NCBI RefSeq assembly: GCF_002837145.1
Contig: NZ_NWMV01000023.1
Location: forward strand, 1 to 39,572
Origin: Macromonas nakdongensis
GTDB taxonomy: Bacteria; Pseudomonadota; Gammaproteobacteria; Burkholderiales; Burkholderiaceae_C
Direction: 5' to 3'
Length of the DNA stretch: 39,572 bases
Part shown: positions 1 through 7,325 of the stretch, piece after piece
Position numbering within the stretch: position 1 is the first letter of the stretch
Layout: the number at the start of each line of letters is the position of its first letter
Notes under the pieces: model-generated
The model's input: only the letters and a program-made list of their open reading frames with translations
What the model was told of the DNA's origin: nothing
Database searches by the model: none
Translations under genes and position numbers: made by a program

Positions 1-596
1 GCGACGAAATCGGACATGGCCTGCCCGGCCACCCGGGCCAGCAGGCGCGGTTGTGCCTCCAGCACCGTGACCTGGGCGCCCAGGCTGCGGGCGGACGCTG
101 CCACCTCCAGCCCGATGTAACCGCCGCCCACCACGACCAGCCGGCTGTCGGGCCGCAGGCCCGCCCGCAGCGCGTCGGCGTCGGCCCGGGTGCGCAGGGA
201 CAGCAGGTTGCTGGGCGGGTGCTCGGGGTCCATGCCTTCGCACACCCAGGGGCGGGCCCGCCCGCCGGTACACAGGGCCAGCTTGGCGTAGGGGATGCGT
301 TCGCCGTCGGTCAGTTCGACCGTGTGCGCTGCGCGGTGAATCGCCCGGACCCGTGTGCCCAGACGCACGCGGACGCCGGCGGTGGCGTAGGCTTCGGGCT
401 GGCGCAAGGCCAGGGCCGCGGCGTCGGTCTGGCCCAGCAGGTAGGCCTTGGACAGGGGCGGGCGTTGGTAGGGCAGGTCCGGCTCGTCGCCGAGCAGCAG
501 GATGTCGCCGGTCCAGCCTTGTTGGCGCGCGGCCAGGGCCAGTTCGCTGCCGGCGTGGCCGGCGCCGACGATGACAAGTCCAGGGGTGGAGTGCAT
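1..596 (-). CDS. FAD-dependent ferredoxin reductase-like oxidoreductase (partial, C-terminus off the left edge)
   Basis: This is the N-terminal ~198 residues of a two-dinucleotide-binding-domain flavoprotein of the rhodocoxin/putidaredoxin reductase type. These enzymes pass electrons from NAD(P)H through FAD to a small 2Fe-2S ferredoxin. The FAD-binding GxGxxG is at residues 11-16 (VIVGAGHAGSELA). A second NAD(P)-binding glycine motif (VVVGGGYIGLEVA) lies near residues 150-162. The reading frame is open to base 1, so the C-terminal domain is missing. An in-frame ATG seven codons upstream (617) is an alternative start, and neither start has a clear Shine-Dalgarno. The gene is last in the leftward operon, 35 bp after the thiolase. 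Its natural partner is probably the ferredoxin at 6002-6322. The acceptor oxygenase (for example a P450) is not in the window. Confidence 0.9.
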   Translation of the reverse strand, partial: MHSTPGLVIVGAGHAGSELALAARQQGWTGDILLLGDEPDLPYQRPPLSKAYLLGQTDAAALALRQPEAYATAGVRVRLGTRVRAIHRAAHTVELTDGERIPYAKLALCTGGRARPWVCEGMDPEHPPSNLLSLRTRADADALRAGLRPDSRLVVVGGGYIGLEVAASARSLGAQVTVLEAQPRLLARVAGQAMSDFV

Positions 597-631
597 GGGG
601 CGTGGGGTGGGGTTCATGGGAGGGGGTGGGA

Positions 632-1834
632 TCAGGCGTCCCACAGGCCGACGATGGACACCGAGCAGACGTTCTGCGACGGTTGGCCGCCCAGGTTGTG
701 GGTGAGCCCGAGGCTGGGCTGGGACAGTTGCCGCGGGCCGGCGCGGCCCTGCAGCTGCAGGTACACCTCGTACAGCATGCGGATGCCGCTGGCCCCGATC
801 GGGTGGCCGAAGCATTTGAGCCCGCCGTCGATCTGGCAGGGCAGACGGCCCTCGGCGTCGAAGGCGCCGTCCAGCACGTCGCGGTAGCCTTTGCCCGGCT
901 CGGATAGCCCCAGGTCTTCCATGGTGACCAGTTCGGTGATGGAGAAGCAGTCGTGCACCTCGGTCAGGCTCAGTTGCTCGCGCGGGCGTTCCAGTCCGGC
1001 CTCGGCATAGGCCCGGCGGGCGGCCACGCGGGTGGTGTGGACGTGGCTGCCGTCCCAGCCGTTGCCCTGCATTTCCCAGCCGTTGGAGGTGACCAGCTGC
1101 AGGGCCTTGAACGCGACCGGGTCGCGCTTGCCCAGGCCGCGCGCGATGTCCGGCGTGGTCACGATCACCGCCGCCGCGCCGTCGGACACGCCGCAGCAGT
1201 CGTACAGGCCCAGCGGCGCGGCGATGATCGGGGCCTTGAGGCACTGCTCCTCGGTGATCGGTTTTTGCAGGTGGGCCTTGGGGTTTTTGGCGCCGTTGGC
1301 GTGGCTTTTGACCGACACGTGCGCCAGGGCGCGCTTGAGCAGGGCGGCGTCCACCCCGTGTTGGTGGCGGTAGGCGCTGGCCAGCTGGGCGAAGTTGGCC
1401 GGCGCCACCGCGTTCGGGTACCACTGCGGTATGTAGGTGCCCACCGTGGCCACGGGCAAGCCGGCGTAGCCTGTGTCCTTGAGTTTTTCCACGCCCAGCG
1501 CGATGGCGATGTCGCAGGCGCCGGCCGCCACCGCGTACACCGCGCCACGGATGGCTTCGGAACCGCCGGCGCAAAAGTTTTCCACCCGCGTCACCCCGAT
1601 GTTGGGCAGCCGCAGCGCGATGCCCATGGGCGTGCCGCCGCGGCCGGTGCCGACGTCGTCCATGTGGGTGGAAAACCAGGCGGCGTCGAGCTGTTCGGGG
1701 GCGATGCCGGCGTCGGCCATCGCCTCGGTGTAGGCCTCGACCATGAGGTCCTCGGGGCTGGCGTTCCAGCGCTCGCCGAACTGCGAGCAGCCCATGCCGA
1801 GGATGACGACTTTGTTCTTGATGCCTGTGGCCAT
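632..1834 (-). CDS. SCP2/SCPx-type thiolase (acetyl-CoA acetyltransferase family)
   Basis: A 400-residue thiolase of the non-specific-lipid-transfer-protein (SCPx-like) class. The nucleophilic Cys88 lies in NFCAGGSEAIRG. VHDCFSITE and GGLKCFGHPIGASG (His344) are the usual CoA-thiolase catalytic loops, and a C-terminal Cys390 lies in NLGGQPSQNVC. Family members cleave 3-ketoacyl-CoA, or act as retro-aldolases together with DUF35 partners in side-chain degradation. The start has GGGAG upstream, 11 bp after the stop of the HMGCS-like/DUF35 fusion gene, so the two are probably co-translated and may form a complex. Assignment to the thiolase family is firm. The substrate is unknown; a degradative role is inferred from the neighbouring crotonase, SDR and ferredoxin system. 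Confidence 0.93.
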   Translation of the reverse strand: MATGIKNKVVILGMGCSQFGERWNASPEDLMVEAYTEAMADAGIAPEQLDAAWFSTHMDDVGTGRGGTPMGIALRLPNIGVTRVENFCAGGSEAIRGAVYAVAAGACDIAIALGVEKLKDTGYAGLPVATVGTYIPQWYPNAVAPANFAQLASAYRHQHGVDAALLKRALAHVSVKSHANGAKNPKAHLQKPITEEQCLKAPIIAAPLGLYDCCGVSDGAAAVIVTTPDIARGLGKRDPVAFKALQLVTSNGWEMQGNGWDGSHVHTTRVAARRAYAEAGLERPREQLSLTEVHDCFSITELVTMEDLGLSEPGKGYRDVLDGAFDAEGRLPCQIDGGLKCFGHPIGASGIRMLYEVYLQLQGRAGPRQLSQPSLGLTHNLGGQPSQNVCSVSIVGLWDA

Positions 1835-1845
1835 GGGGGCTCCCG

Positions 1846-3303
1846 TCAGGGTTGGGAAGGAACGTTGCGCACCGGGGTGGCTTTCCAGAAATAGCGGGTG
1901 AAGCCGCGCCGGTCGTCCACGTCTTTGATGCGGAACACCAGGTCCATGGCGGTGCCGGTGTCCACCTCGCCCACGTCCAGGTCGGTGAAATCCATCAACA
2001 GGCGGCCGCCGCCTTCGAAGTCGATCTGGCCGTAGTGGTGCGGTGGCGCCGGGTGCCAGGACAGGTATTCGGCCGACCAGCTCAGCACGCGCGCGGCCCG
2101 GTCGGCCAGCGGGTGGGGTTCCTGGGTGTCCAGCAAGGGCTGGCCGGGGTCGAGCGAGAGCCGGCTGGGCGGGAAGTGCACGCTGCCGCTGACCCGGCAA
2201 CGCCCGCCCACCAGACCGAGCAAGGCGCTGCGGTGCCGCCAGGCGGTGCTGAGGGCGGTTTTTTTGTCCTGCTCGCCGCGCATGCCGCGCTCCAGGGCCA
2301 GGAGCCCTTTGAAGGCCAGAAATTTGCTGTAATGCCGCTCCGGGGTGCCGCGTGCCAGCCACCCGGACACACCCCGCGCCGGGCGGAAGGCGCGCACCGC
2401 CTCGGTGACCCGAAACACCAGGGCCTCGGCCCCGCTGCCGAACTGCGCCACCACAACCACCGCGCCGGGTTGGGCCCGCTCCAGCGTGTGGGCCAGCATC
2501 AACAGGGCGTGTGGCGTGCCGGTGTCGCCCACGCTCTGGGCCAGGTTGTCCACCACCGCACCCGCCGGCAGACCGCAGGCCTGTGCCAGCTGCGCGTCCA
2601 GCTTGGCAAAGGGGGTGGGGCAGATGAAATGGTCCACCGCGGACGGGGCCACCCCGGCGTGGGCCAGCGCCTGGCGGATCGCCTGGGGCACGAGGCGGCC
2701 CACGCCTTCTTCGCGCACCCAGCGCTCTTCCCAGTGGTAGTCCACCGTCGCGCCCGTGGCCCGGAAGTGGTCGATGAAGTCCACCGACACGGTGCCGCTG
2801 CCCAGCCATTCGGCCAGCACCGGTCCGTCGCCCAGCACCAGCGCGGCGGCGCCGTCGCCGTAATCCAGTTCCTGGGTGCTGCCCGCCCGGGTTTGGCGCT
2901 GGTCCGCCGCCAGCACCAGGGTGTGGCCCAGCCCGGCCCGTGCCCGGGCCAGGCCCTGGGACACCGCCGACAGCCCGATGCGCGGTGTGCCGCAGAGGTC
3001 CAGGGTTTCGATCGATTCGTCCAGCCGCAGGGCACCGGCGGCGATACCGGCGTTCAGGCGTTCGGCAAAGGGCAGGGTGTTGGAGGCCAGCAGCAGCCCG
3101 CGCAGGTGCTGGCGCTCCGCGCCCAGGCAGTCCCGGGCGGCGGCCACGGCCAGGGTCACGCTGTCTTCGTCCCAGTTGGCCACAGAGCGGCTGCCCTGGC
3201 GGCCGCACAGGTGCGGGGCGTACCAGGCGTTGGCCTCGGTCACGGCCTGGCGCAGCAGCCGCAGTCGGGGGATGTAGCCGCCGTAGGCGGTGATGCCGAT
3301 CAT
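1846..3303 (-). CDS. HMG-CoA-synthase-like condensing enzyme fused to a C-terminal DUF35 OB-fold domain
   Basis: A 485-residue two-domain protein. Residues 1-~305 resemble archaeal-type 3-hydroxy-3-methylglutaryl-CoA synthase: start MIGITAYGGYIP, an early acidic DEDSVT segment, and a late AQFGSGAEALVF. Residues ~330-485 resemble DUF35: a remnant zinc-ribbon GGRCRVSGSVHFPPS followed by an OB-fold. By my hand alignment the nucleophilic Cys is kept (Cys104 in LDLCGT). The catalytic Glu position is Asn75 (LASNTLPFA against GSESHPYA). The catalytic His position is Pro229 (ICPTPFAK against FHQPNGK/FHSPYCK). Classical HMG-CoA synthesis is therefore doubtful. A strong AAGGAG precedes the ATG, which overlaps the hydrolase stop as ATGA. 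The thiolase gene follows after 11 bp, echoing the thiolase/HMGCS/DUF35 complex of archaea. The reaction is unknown. Confidence 0.88.
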   Translation of the reverse strand: MIGITAYGGYIPRLRLLRQAVTEANAWYAPHLCGRQGSRSVANWDEDSVTLAVAAARDCLGAERQHLRGLLLASNTLPFAERLNAGIAAGALRLDESIETLDLCGTPRIGLSAVSQGLARARAGLGHTLVLAADQRQTRAGSTQELDYGDGAAALVLGDGPVLAEWLGSGTVSVDFIDHFRATGATVDYHWEERWVREEGVGRLVPQAIRQALAHAGVAPSAVDHFICPTPFAKLDAQLAQACGLPAGAVVDNLAQSVGDTGTPHALLMLAHTLERAQPGAVVVVAQFGSGAEALVFRVTEAVRAFRPARGVSGWLARGTPERHYSKFLAFKGLLALERGMRGEQDKKTALSTAWRHRSALLGLVGGRCRVSGSVHFPPSRLSLDPGQPLLDTQEPHPLADRAARVLSWSAEYLSWHPAPPHHYGQIDFEGGGRLLMDFTDLDVGEVDTGTAMDLVFRIKDVDDRRGFTRYFWKATPVRNVPSQP

Positions 3304-4238
3304 GTCGGACTCCTTGTGGGGGTGGGCGCCACACCCAGGTGTGTGGCCAAAAACCGCCCGCCGGCGGCGAGGGCCAGGCGGGCATCGGGGAGGTCGGCGG
3401 GGTACTGCTGGAACACGTGGACCATGCCGGGCCAGATCTGGCACTGCGCCTGGCCGCCAGCCTCGCCCACCCGCTGCGCCAGGTCTTCGGAGTCGCTGAC
3501 CAGCGTTTCGCGCTCGCCCACCTGCAACAGCAGGGGCGGCAGCGCGCCCAGGGCGTCGGGCGCGGCCAGCAGCGGCGAGGCCATCGGGTCGCGCGGGTTG
3601 TGGGCCTGGCCCAGGTAGTTCCGCGCCAGCGCCAGCATCATGGGCCGCTGGTGGATCGGGTCCAGCGCCGCCCGTGTGGTGTAGCTGCTGCCGGAGGCGG
3701 TCATGTCCGTCCACGCGGACATGACCCAGGCGGCCGCCGGCCTGGGCTGGCCGGCGCCTTGCAGCGCCAGCAGCAGGGCCAGGGCCAGGCCGCCACCGGC
3801 CGAGTCGCCGGCCACGGCGGTGTGTGGGCCGGTCACGCCCTGTGCCTGCAGCCAGCGCATCACCGCCAGCCCGTCTTGCACCGGCGCGGGGTAGCGGTGT
3901 TCGGGCGTCATCCGGTAGTCCACGCCCAACACCCGCACCCCGCTGGCCGCGGACAGCGCTGCCATGAGTTCGCGGTGCGAAGCGAGCGAACCGACCTGGA
4001 ACCCGCCGCCGTGCAGGTAGACCACGGTGCGGTCGCTGCGCGTGTCCGGGGCCTGCACCCACGCGCAGCGCACGCCGCCGGCATCGACCGGCGTCACCGT
4101 GGCGTCCACCGGGGTGTCGAACAGGGCGTCCCAGTCGGTCCGCATCTGGGCCACGGGGGTGTCGCGGCCCCAGCGGGCGTAGGTGGCGCGGACGCGTGCG
4201 ACCACGGCCTCCACCGGGTCGGGGTGGGGCCGGCTCAT
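3300..4238 (-). CDS. Alpha/beta hydrolase, hormone-sensitive-lipase (HSL) family
   Basis: A 312-residue esterase/lipase-like protein. The oxyanion-hole motif HGGGF is at residues 76-80. The nucleophile elbow GDSAGG carries Ser146. A downstream VGERETLVSDS supplies the likely acidic residue, and a C-terminal GMVHVF the likely histidine. This is the family of bacterial HSL/acetyl-hydrolase esterases that cleave ester or lactone bonds. The ATG at 4238 overlaps the stop of the upstream SDR gene as ATGA; a GTG three codons further upstream (4247) is possible but would lengthen the overlap. Its 3' end overlaps the next ATG in the same way, so the genes are translationally coupled. In this context it may hydrolyse an ester or lactone intermediate; that role is inference. 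Confidence 0.9.
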   Translation of the reverse strand: MSRPHPDPVEAVVARVRATYARWGRDTPVAQMRTDWDALFDTPVDATVTPVDAGGVRCAWVQAPDTRSDRTVVYLHGGGFQVGSLASHRELMAALSAASGVRVLGVDYRMTPEHRYPAPVQDGLAVMRWLQAQGVTGPHTAVAGDSAGGGLALALLLALQGAGQPRPAAAWVMSAWTDMTASGSSYTTRAALDPIHQRPMMLALARNYLGQAHNPRDPMASPLLAAPDALGALPPLLLQVGERETLVSDSEDLAQRVGEAGGQAQCQIWPGMVHVFQQYPADLPDARLALAAGGRFLATHLGVAPTPTRSPT

Positions 4239-4984
4239 GCGCCGCACCCCATGCCGCCCGACACGCCCAAGGCCTCGCCGGTGATGAAGCCGGCCGCCTC
4301 GGAGGCCAAAAACGCCACGGCCGCGGCGACCTCGTCTGGGGTGCCCAGGCGGCCGGCCAGGGTGGCGCCGGTCATCGCGTGCAACAACTTCTCGCCTTGG
4401 GCGGCCACCCCCCGGTGCACCATCGGGGTGTCGATCGGCCCCGGCGCGACCACGTTGGCGGTGATGCCCTGCCGCCCGTTTTCACGGGCGATCGAGCGGG
4501 TGAACGCGATCACCCCGCCCTTGGCGGCGGCGTAAACCGCTCCGCCCCGGGAGCCGAGGCGCCCGGCCTCCGAGGCGACGTTCACGATGCGGCCATAGCC
4601 CGCCGCTTGCATCGCTGGCAACACGGCGTGGGTGGTGTTCAGCACCGCCTCCAGGTTGACGGCCAGCAGGCCCCGCCAGTCGGCTGGGGTGGTGTGGGTG
4701 AAGAAGGCGTGCTGGTCGGCCCCGGCGGCGTTGACCAGCACGTCGAACGGCCCGTGGGCCTCGACCGCCGTGCGCACCCGCTCAAAGTCGGTCACGTCCA
4801 GCGCAACCGCGGTGGCGTCGCAGGTCGCGGCGCGGCGCTCGGCGGCTTCGCCGTCCAGGTCGGCCAGCACCACCGCCAGGCCTTGCTGCCGCAAGCGCTG
4901 CACCACCGCCCAACCGATGCCACTGGCCCCACCCGTCACCAGTGCGCGGCGCAGTGGCGGGTGGCTTGCGTTCGGGGTGGCCAT
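4235..4984 (-). CDS. Short-chain dehydrogenase/reductase (SDR)
   Basis: A classical 249-residue SDR. The cofactor-binding TGGASGIG covers residues 17-24, with a NAAG motif at 85-88. The catalytic Ser138, Tyr151 and Lys155 lie in NVASEAG and YAAAK, and PG-PIDTP follows the active site. The acidic residue after beta-2 (ADLDG) favours NAD(H) over NADP(H). It lies between a crotonase, whose stop abuts this ATG without a gap, and an esterase. This fits a 3-hydroxyacyl-CoA or alcohol dehydrogenase step of a degradation pathway. The substrate cannot be read from sequence. Confidence 0.92.
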   Translation of the reverse strand: MATPNASHPPLRRALVTGGASGIGWAVVQRLRQQGLAVVLADLDGEAAERRAATCDATAVALDVTDFERVRTAVEAHGPFDVLVNAAGADQHAFFTHTTPADWRGLLAVNLEAVLNTTHAVLPAMQAAGYGRIVNVASEAGRLGSRGGAVYAAAKGGVIAFTRSIARENGRQGITANVVAPGPIDTPMVHRGVAAQGEKLLHAMTGATLAGRLGTPDEVAAAVAFLASEAAGFITGEALGVSGGMGCGA

Positions 4985-5815
4985 TCAGCGCCCCGTGAAA
5001 ATCGGGGACCGCTTTTCGATCACGGCCGACAGGCCCTCGCGCGCGTCGGCCGTGCCCGACAGGCGCGCTTGGGTGTGGTTTTCTTCGGGCATGGCCTGCT
5101 CCACCCCTTGGCCCAGACCGCTCCACAGCAGGCGCTTGGTGTTGGCCAGCGCCGCCGGCGCGCCCTGCGCCAGTTGTTGCGCCAGGGCCAGCGCCTCGGC
5201 GTGCAGGCGGTCGTCGGCCACCACCCGGGTCACCAGGCCCATGGCCAGCGCCTCGGCGGCGCCGATCACGGGGTTGAGCATCAGGATTTCGGTGGCTTTG
5301 CGCAAGCCGACCAGCTGTGTCAGGGTGACCGACACGCCCGCGTCCGGCACCATCGCCACCCGGGTGGCGCCGGCCAGGAATTTGGCCGATTCGCCCGCCA
5401 CCACGAAGTCCGACGAGCACACCAGCCCCATGCCGCCGCCGCCGGCGGCAAAGCCCTGGACCGCGGTCACGACCGGCGGGTTCAAACGGATCAGCAGCGA
5501 CGCGACCGCCTGCAGCGCCGAGGTGACGACGCGGATGTAGTCCGGCAAGGCCTCGCCTTTGGCCAGGAAGGTGTGCACGTCGCCCCCGGCGCAGAAGTTT
5601 TTGCCTTCGCCGGTGAGCAGCACGGCCCGCACGCGCCCGTCGCCGTGCACCTGCAGCAGTGCGTCGTGCAGGGCGCGCAGCAGCGCCAGGTCCATGCCGT
5701 TGGCCGAGCCGGGGCGGTTCAGGTGCACGTGGGCCACGCCGTCGGCGTCTGTGTGCAGCAGCACGGGACCGTCGGCGATGGAGGTGTCGGGGGGCGGAGG
5801 GAGAGAGGTGGGCAT
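4985..5815 (-). CDS. Enoyl-CoA hydratase/isomerase (crotonase) family protein, first gene of the leftward operon
   Basis: A 276-residue crotonase-fold protein. The oxyanion-hole segments are visible: GEGKNFCAGGDVHTF near residue 70 and GFAAGGGGMGLVCSSD near residues 122-137. The VPDAGVS stretch carries an Asp at the position often used as catalytic acid. The C-terminus AREGLSAVIEKRSPIFTGR is typical of degradative enoyl-CoA hydratases. It is the first gene of a tightly packed operon, with the SDR ATG directly abutting its stop. The predicted promoter at 5937-5966 leaves a leader of about 115 nt. The start has no strong Shine-Dalgarno, but the next internal Met lies too far inside the domain. 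Hydratase versus isomerase activity is not decided. Confidence 0.92.
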   Translation of the reverse strand: MPTSLPPPPDTSIADGPVLLHTDADGVAHVHLNRPGSANGMDLALLRALHDALLQVHGDGRVRAVLLTGEGKNFCAGGDVHTFLAKGEALPDYIRVVTSALQAVASLLIRLNPPVVTAVQGFAAGGGGMGLVCSSDFVVAGESAKFLAGATRVAMVPDAGVSVTLTQLVGLRKATEILMLNPVIGAAEALAMGLVTRVVADDRLHAEALALAQQLAQGAPAALANTKRLLWSGLGQGVEQAMPEENHTQARLSGTADAREGLSAVIEKRSPIFTGR

Positions 5816-5932
5816 GTGCGTCCAGTCTGGGGGGTAAGACAGGGGCCGATGGCTCGGCCGCCGAGGCCTGCGCGGGGGGCAGTCGGGCGGCCGGGATGTC
5901 GTCTCCTGTGGGTGTTTTTTGGTGGGCCTGTG

Positions 5933-5941
5933 TGCAATAAT
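5933..5941 (+). promoter_or_regulatory. Putative extended -10 element for the ferredoxin gene
   Basis: TGCAATAAT gives an extended -10 (TGN followed by AATAAT, 5 of 6 to consensus). No good -35 is seen 17 bp upstream. Transcription would begin near 5948, inside the palindromic operator, leaving a leader of about 54 nt before the ferredoxin ATG. Confidence 0.45.
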
Positions 5942-5966
5942 AGTCCGACAGGACGGACTATGTCAA
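5937..5966 (-). promoter_or_regulatory. Leftward sigma70 promoter of the catabolic operon
   Basis: Read on the minus strand, TTGACA (complement of 5961-5966) is followed by an 18-bp spacer and TATTAT (complement of 5937-5942). The -35 is perfect and the -10 matches 5 of 6. Transcription would start near 5930 and read into the crotonase gene. The spacer is exactly occupied by most of the 5941-5960 palindrome, so repressor binding would block RNA polymerase. Confidence 0.72.
5941..5960. promoter_or_regulatory. Palindromic operator, probably for a TetR-type repressor
   Basis: TAGTCCGACAGGACGGACTA has perfect 7-bp arms (TAGTCCG/CGGACTA) around a 6-bp centre. Its length and symmetry suit a TetR-family dimer pair, which often controls acyl-CoA degradation operons; no regulator gene is inside the window. 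It overlaps the leftward core promoter and lies just downstream of the putative ferredoxin -10, so one site could repress both arms. Confidence 0.65.
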
Positions 5967-6001
5967 CACCGGGTGCTGCACCCATTTCGCCAGGAGACAC
6001 C

Positions 6002-6322
6002 ATGCCAAAAATTGTTTTTGTTGACCACTTGGGCCAGCGCTACGAGACCGAAGCCCCCGTTGGGCGCAACCTGATGCAGGTGGCCCTGGACAACGCGGTG
6101 CCCGGCATCCTGGGCGACTGCGGCGGCGCCTGCAGCTGCGCCACCTGCCACGCTTACATCGACCCGGCCTGGAGCGCGCATTTGCCCGACAAGTCGGCCA
6201 CCGAAACCTTCATGTTGGAGGCGGTGCTGGACGAGCGCCCCACCAGCCGCCTGTGCTGCCAGATCAAGGTGCAGCCGGCGCTGGACGGCCTGTGTGTGGA
6301 GCTGCCGGCCGAGCAGGCCTGA
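6002..6322 (+). CDS. 2Fe-2S ferredoxin, adrenodoxin/putidaredoxin type
   Basis: A 106-residue soluble ferredoxin that carries electrons from a ferredoxin reductase to an oxygenase such as a P450. Cluster ligands follow the C-x5-C-x2-C...C pattern: Cys40, Cys46, Cys49 and Cys86 (in RLCCQI). Additional cysteines at 44 and 85 are not expected ligands. The start is supported by AGGAG seven bases upstream. The gene is divergent from the catabolic operon, whose last visible gene encodes a matching reductase, and both arms share the 5816-6001 control region. The terminal oxygenase is not in the window. Confidence 0.95.
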   Translation: MPKIVFVDHLGQRYETEAPVGRNLMQVALDNAVPGILGDCGGACSCATCHAYIDPAWSAHLPDKSATETFMLEAVLDERPTSRLCCQIKVQPALDGLCVELPAEQA

Positions 6323-6360
6323 ACTCGCCGCCCAGGCCTGGTGGCGGGCCGGTGTGCGCT

Positions 6361-7134
6361 TCAGCGCCCGGTGAAGCGCGGCGGGCGTTTGGCCTGGAAC
6401 GCCGCCAGGCCCTCGCGCATGTCGTGGCTGGACTGGTGGGCGCGCAGCGTCTCGGCCTCCAGCTGCAAGGCCGCGTCCAACGGGCGTTGCAGGCCGTCGT
6501 GGACCAAGGCCTTCATGCGCCGCAATCCCAAGGGGCTTTTGGCGTTGATGCCGGCCACCAGGCGGGCGGTCACGGCGAGGAGCTGCGTGTCCTCCACCAC
6601 TTCGTTCACCAGCCCGGGGCCGACCAGTGCCTCGGCCGGCACGGTTTCACCGGTGAAAAACAGGTGCTTGGCCCGGTTCGGGCCGACCACACGGGGCAAG
6701 CGCGCCGAGGCACCCGCCCCGGGGATCAGACCGTGGTTGGCGTGCCCATCGCCCAAGCGCGCGCTGTGCGCCGCCAAGACCAGGTCGCAGCACAAGATCA
6801 GCTCCAGACCACCTGCCAGCGCCAGTCCATTGACCATGGCCACCACGGGTTTGGGCAAGCGTTCCAGGCGGTTGAAGGTCGCGTTCAAGCGTGCCAGAAA
6901 GTTGTCGGTCTGGCCTTCGGCCTGCAGGGCCTTCAGGTCGGCACCGGCACAAAAGGCCCGTCCGCTGCCGGTGATGACCACCGATTGCACGGACGCGTCG
7001 TCTTCGGCGCTGACCAGTGCCGCATCCAGGGCAGCCACCAGCGCGCCATCCAAGGCGTTCAAGGCGTCCGGCCGGTTCAGGCGGAGCCACAGGGTGCCTT
7101 CGCGGCGTTCGACAAGCAGGCAATCAGGCACCAT
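6361..7134 (-). CDS. Enoyl-CoA hydratase/isomerase family protein (second crotonase)
   Basis: A 257-residue crotonase. Oxyanion-hole segments are GSGRAFCAGADLKAL (near residue 60) and NGLALAGGLELILCCD (near residue 105); a GLIPGAGASARLPR loop follows. It ends AFQAKRPPRFTGR like the paralogue at 4985-5815. In this copy the usual Glu/Asp after PG is Ala (PGAGAS), so the acid/base arrangement differs from textbook hydratase. I chose the ATG at 7134 because the domain begins right after it; the frame stays open a further 273 bases, but that part has no family similarity. It converges on the ferredoxin gene, 38 bp apart, and is not in the same operon as the first crotonase. Confidence 0.9.
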   Translation of the reverse strand: MVPDCLLVERREGTLWLRLNRPDALNALDGALVAALDAALVSAEDDASVQSVVITGSGRAFCAGADLKALQAEGQTDNFLARLNATFNRLERLPKPVVAMVNGLALAGGLELILCCDLVLAAHSARLGDGHANHGLIPGAGASARLPRVVGPNRAKHLFFTGETVPAEALVGPGLVNEVVEDTQLLAVTARLVAGINAKSPLGLRRMKALVHDGLQRPLDAALQLEAETLRAHQSSHDMREGLAAFQAKRPPRFTGR

Positions 7135-7325
7135 GGCGACTCGGGCGTGCAAAACTGTCAGGTTAAACGACCCCTCCAGTTTTTCCAAGTCCTGTGTGGG
7201 TTGAGGTAGCCGGTGGTTATCCTCGGGGCTGTGGACAGGCCCCTTGCCGGTGGCGCCCCATGCCCTGGTCAGGCGGCGGTGCGCCTTCGAGGGATGGATT
7301 TTCTTTGAGAGTTGGGTGGAACACG

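Noticed and set aside
632..3385. 917-codon minus-strand frame suggesting a fusion onto the thiolase
   Set aside because: The N-terminal half is an out-of-frame reading of the HMGCS-like/DUF35 gene. The thiolase has its own start at 1834 with GGGAG upstream and full family length.
4196..6322. 708-codon plus-strand frame ending in the ferredoxin
   Set aside because: Only the last 106 codons are the ferredoxin. The upstream part is antisense to the SDR and crotonase and lacks any recognisable domain, so this is not a fusion protein.
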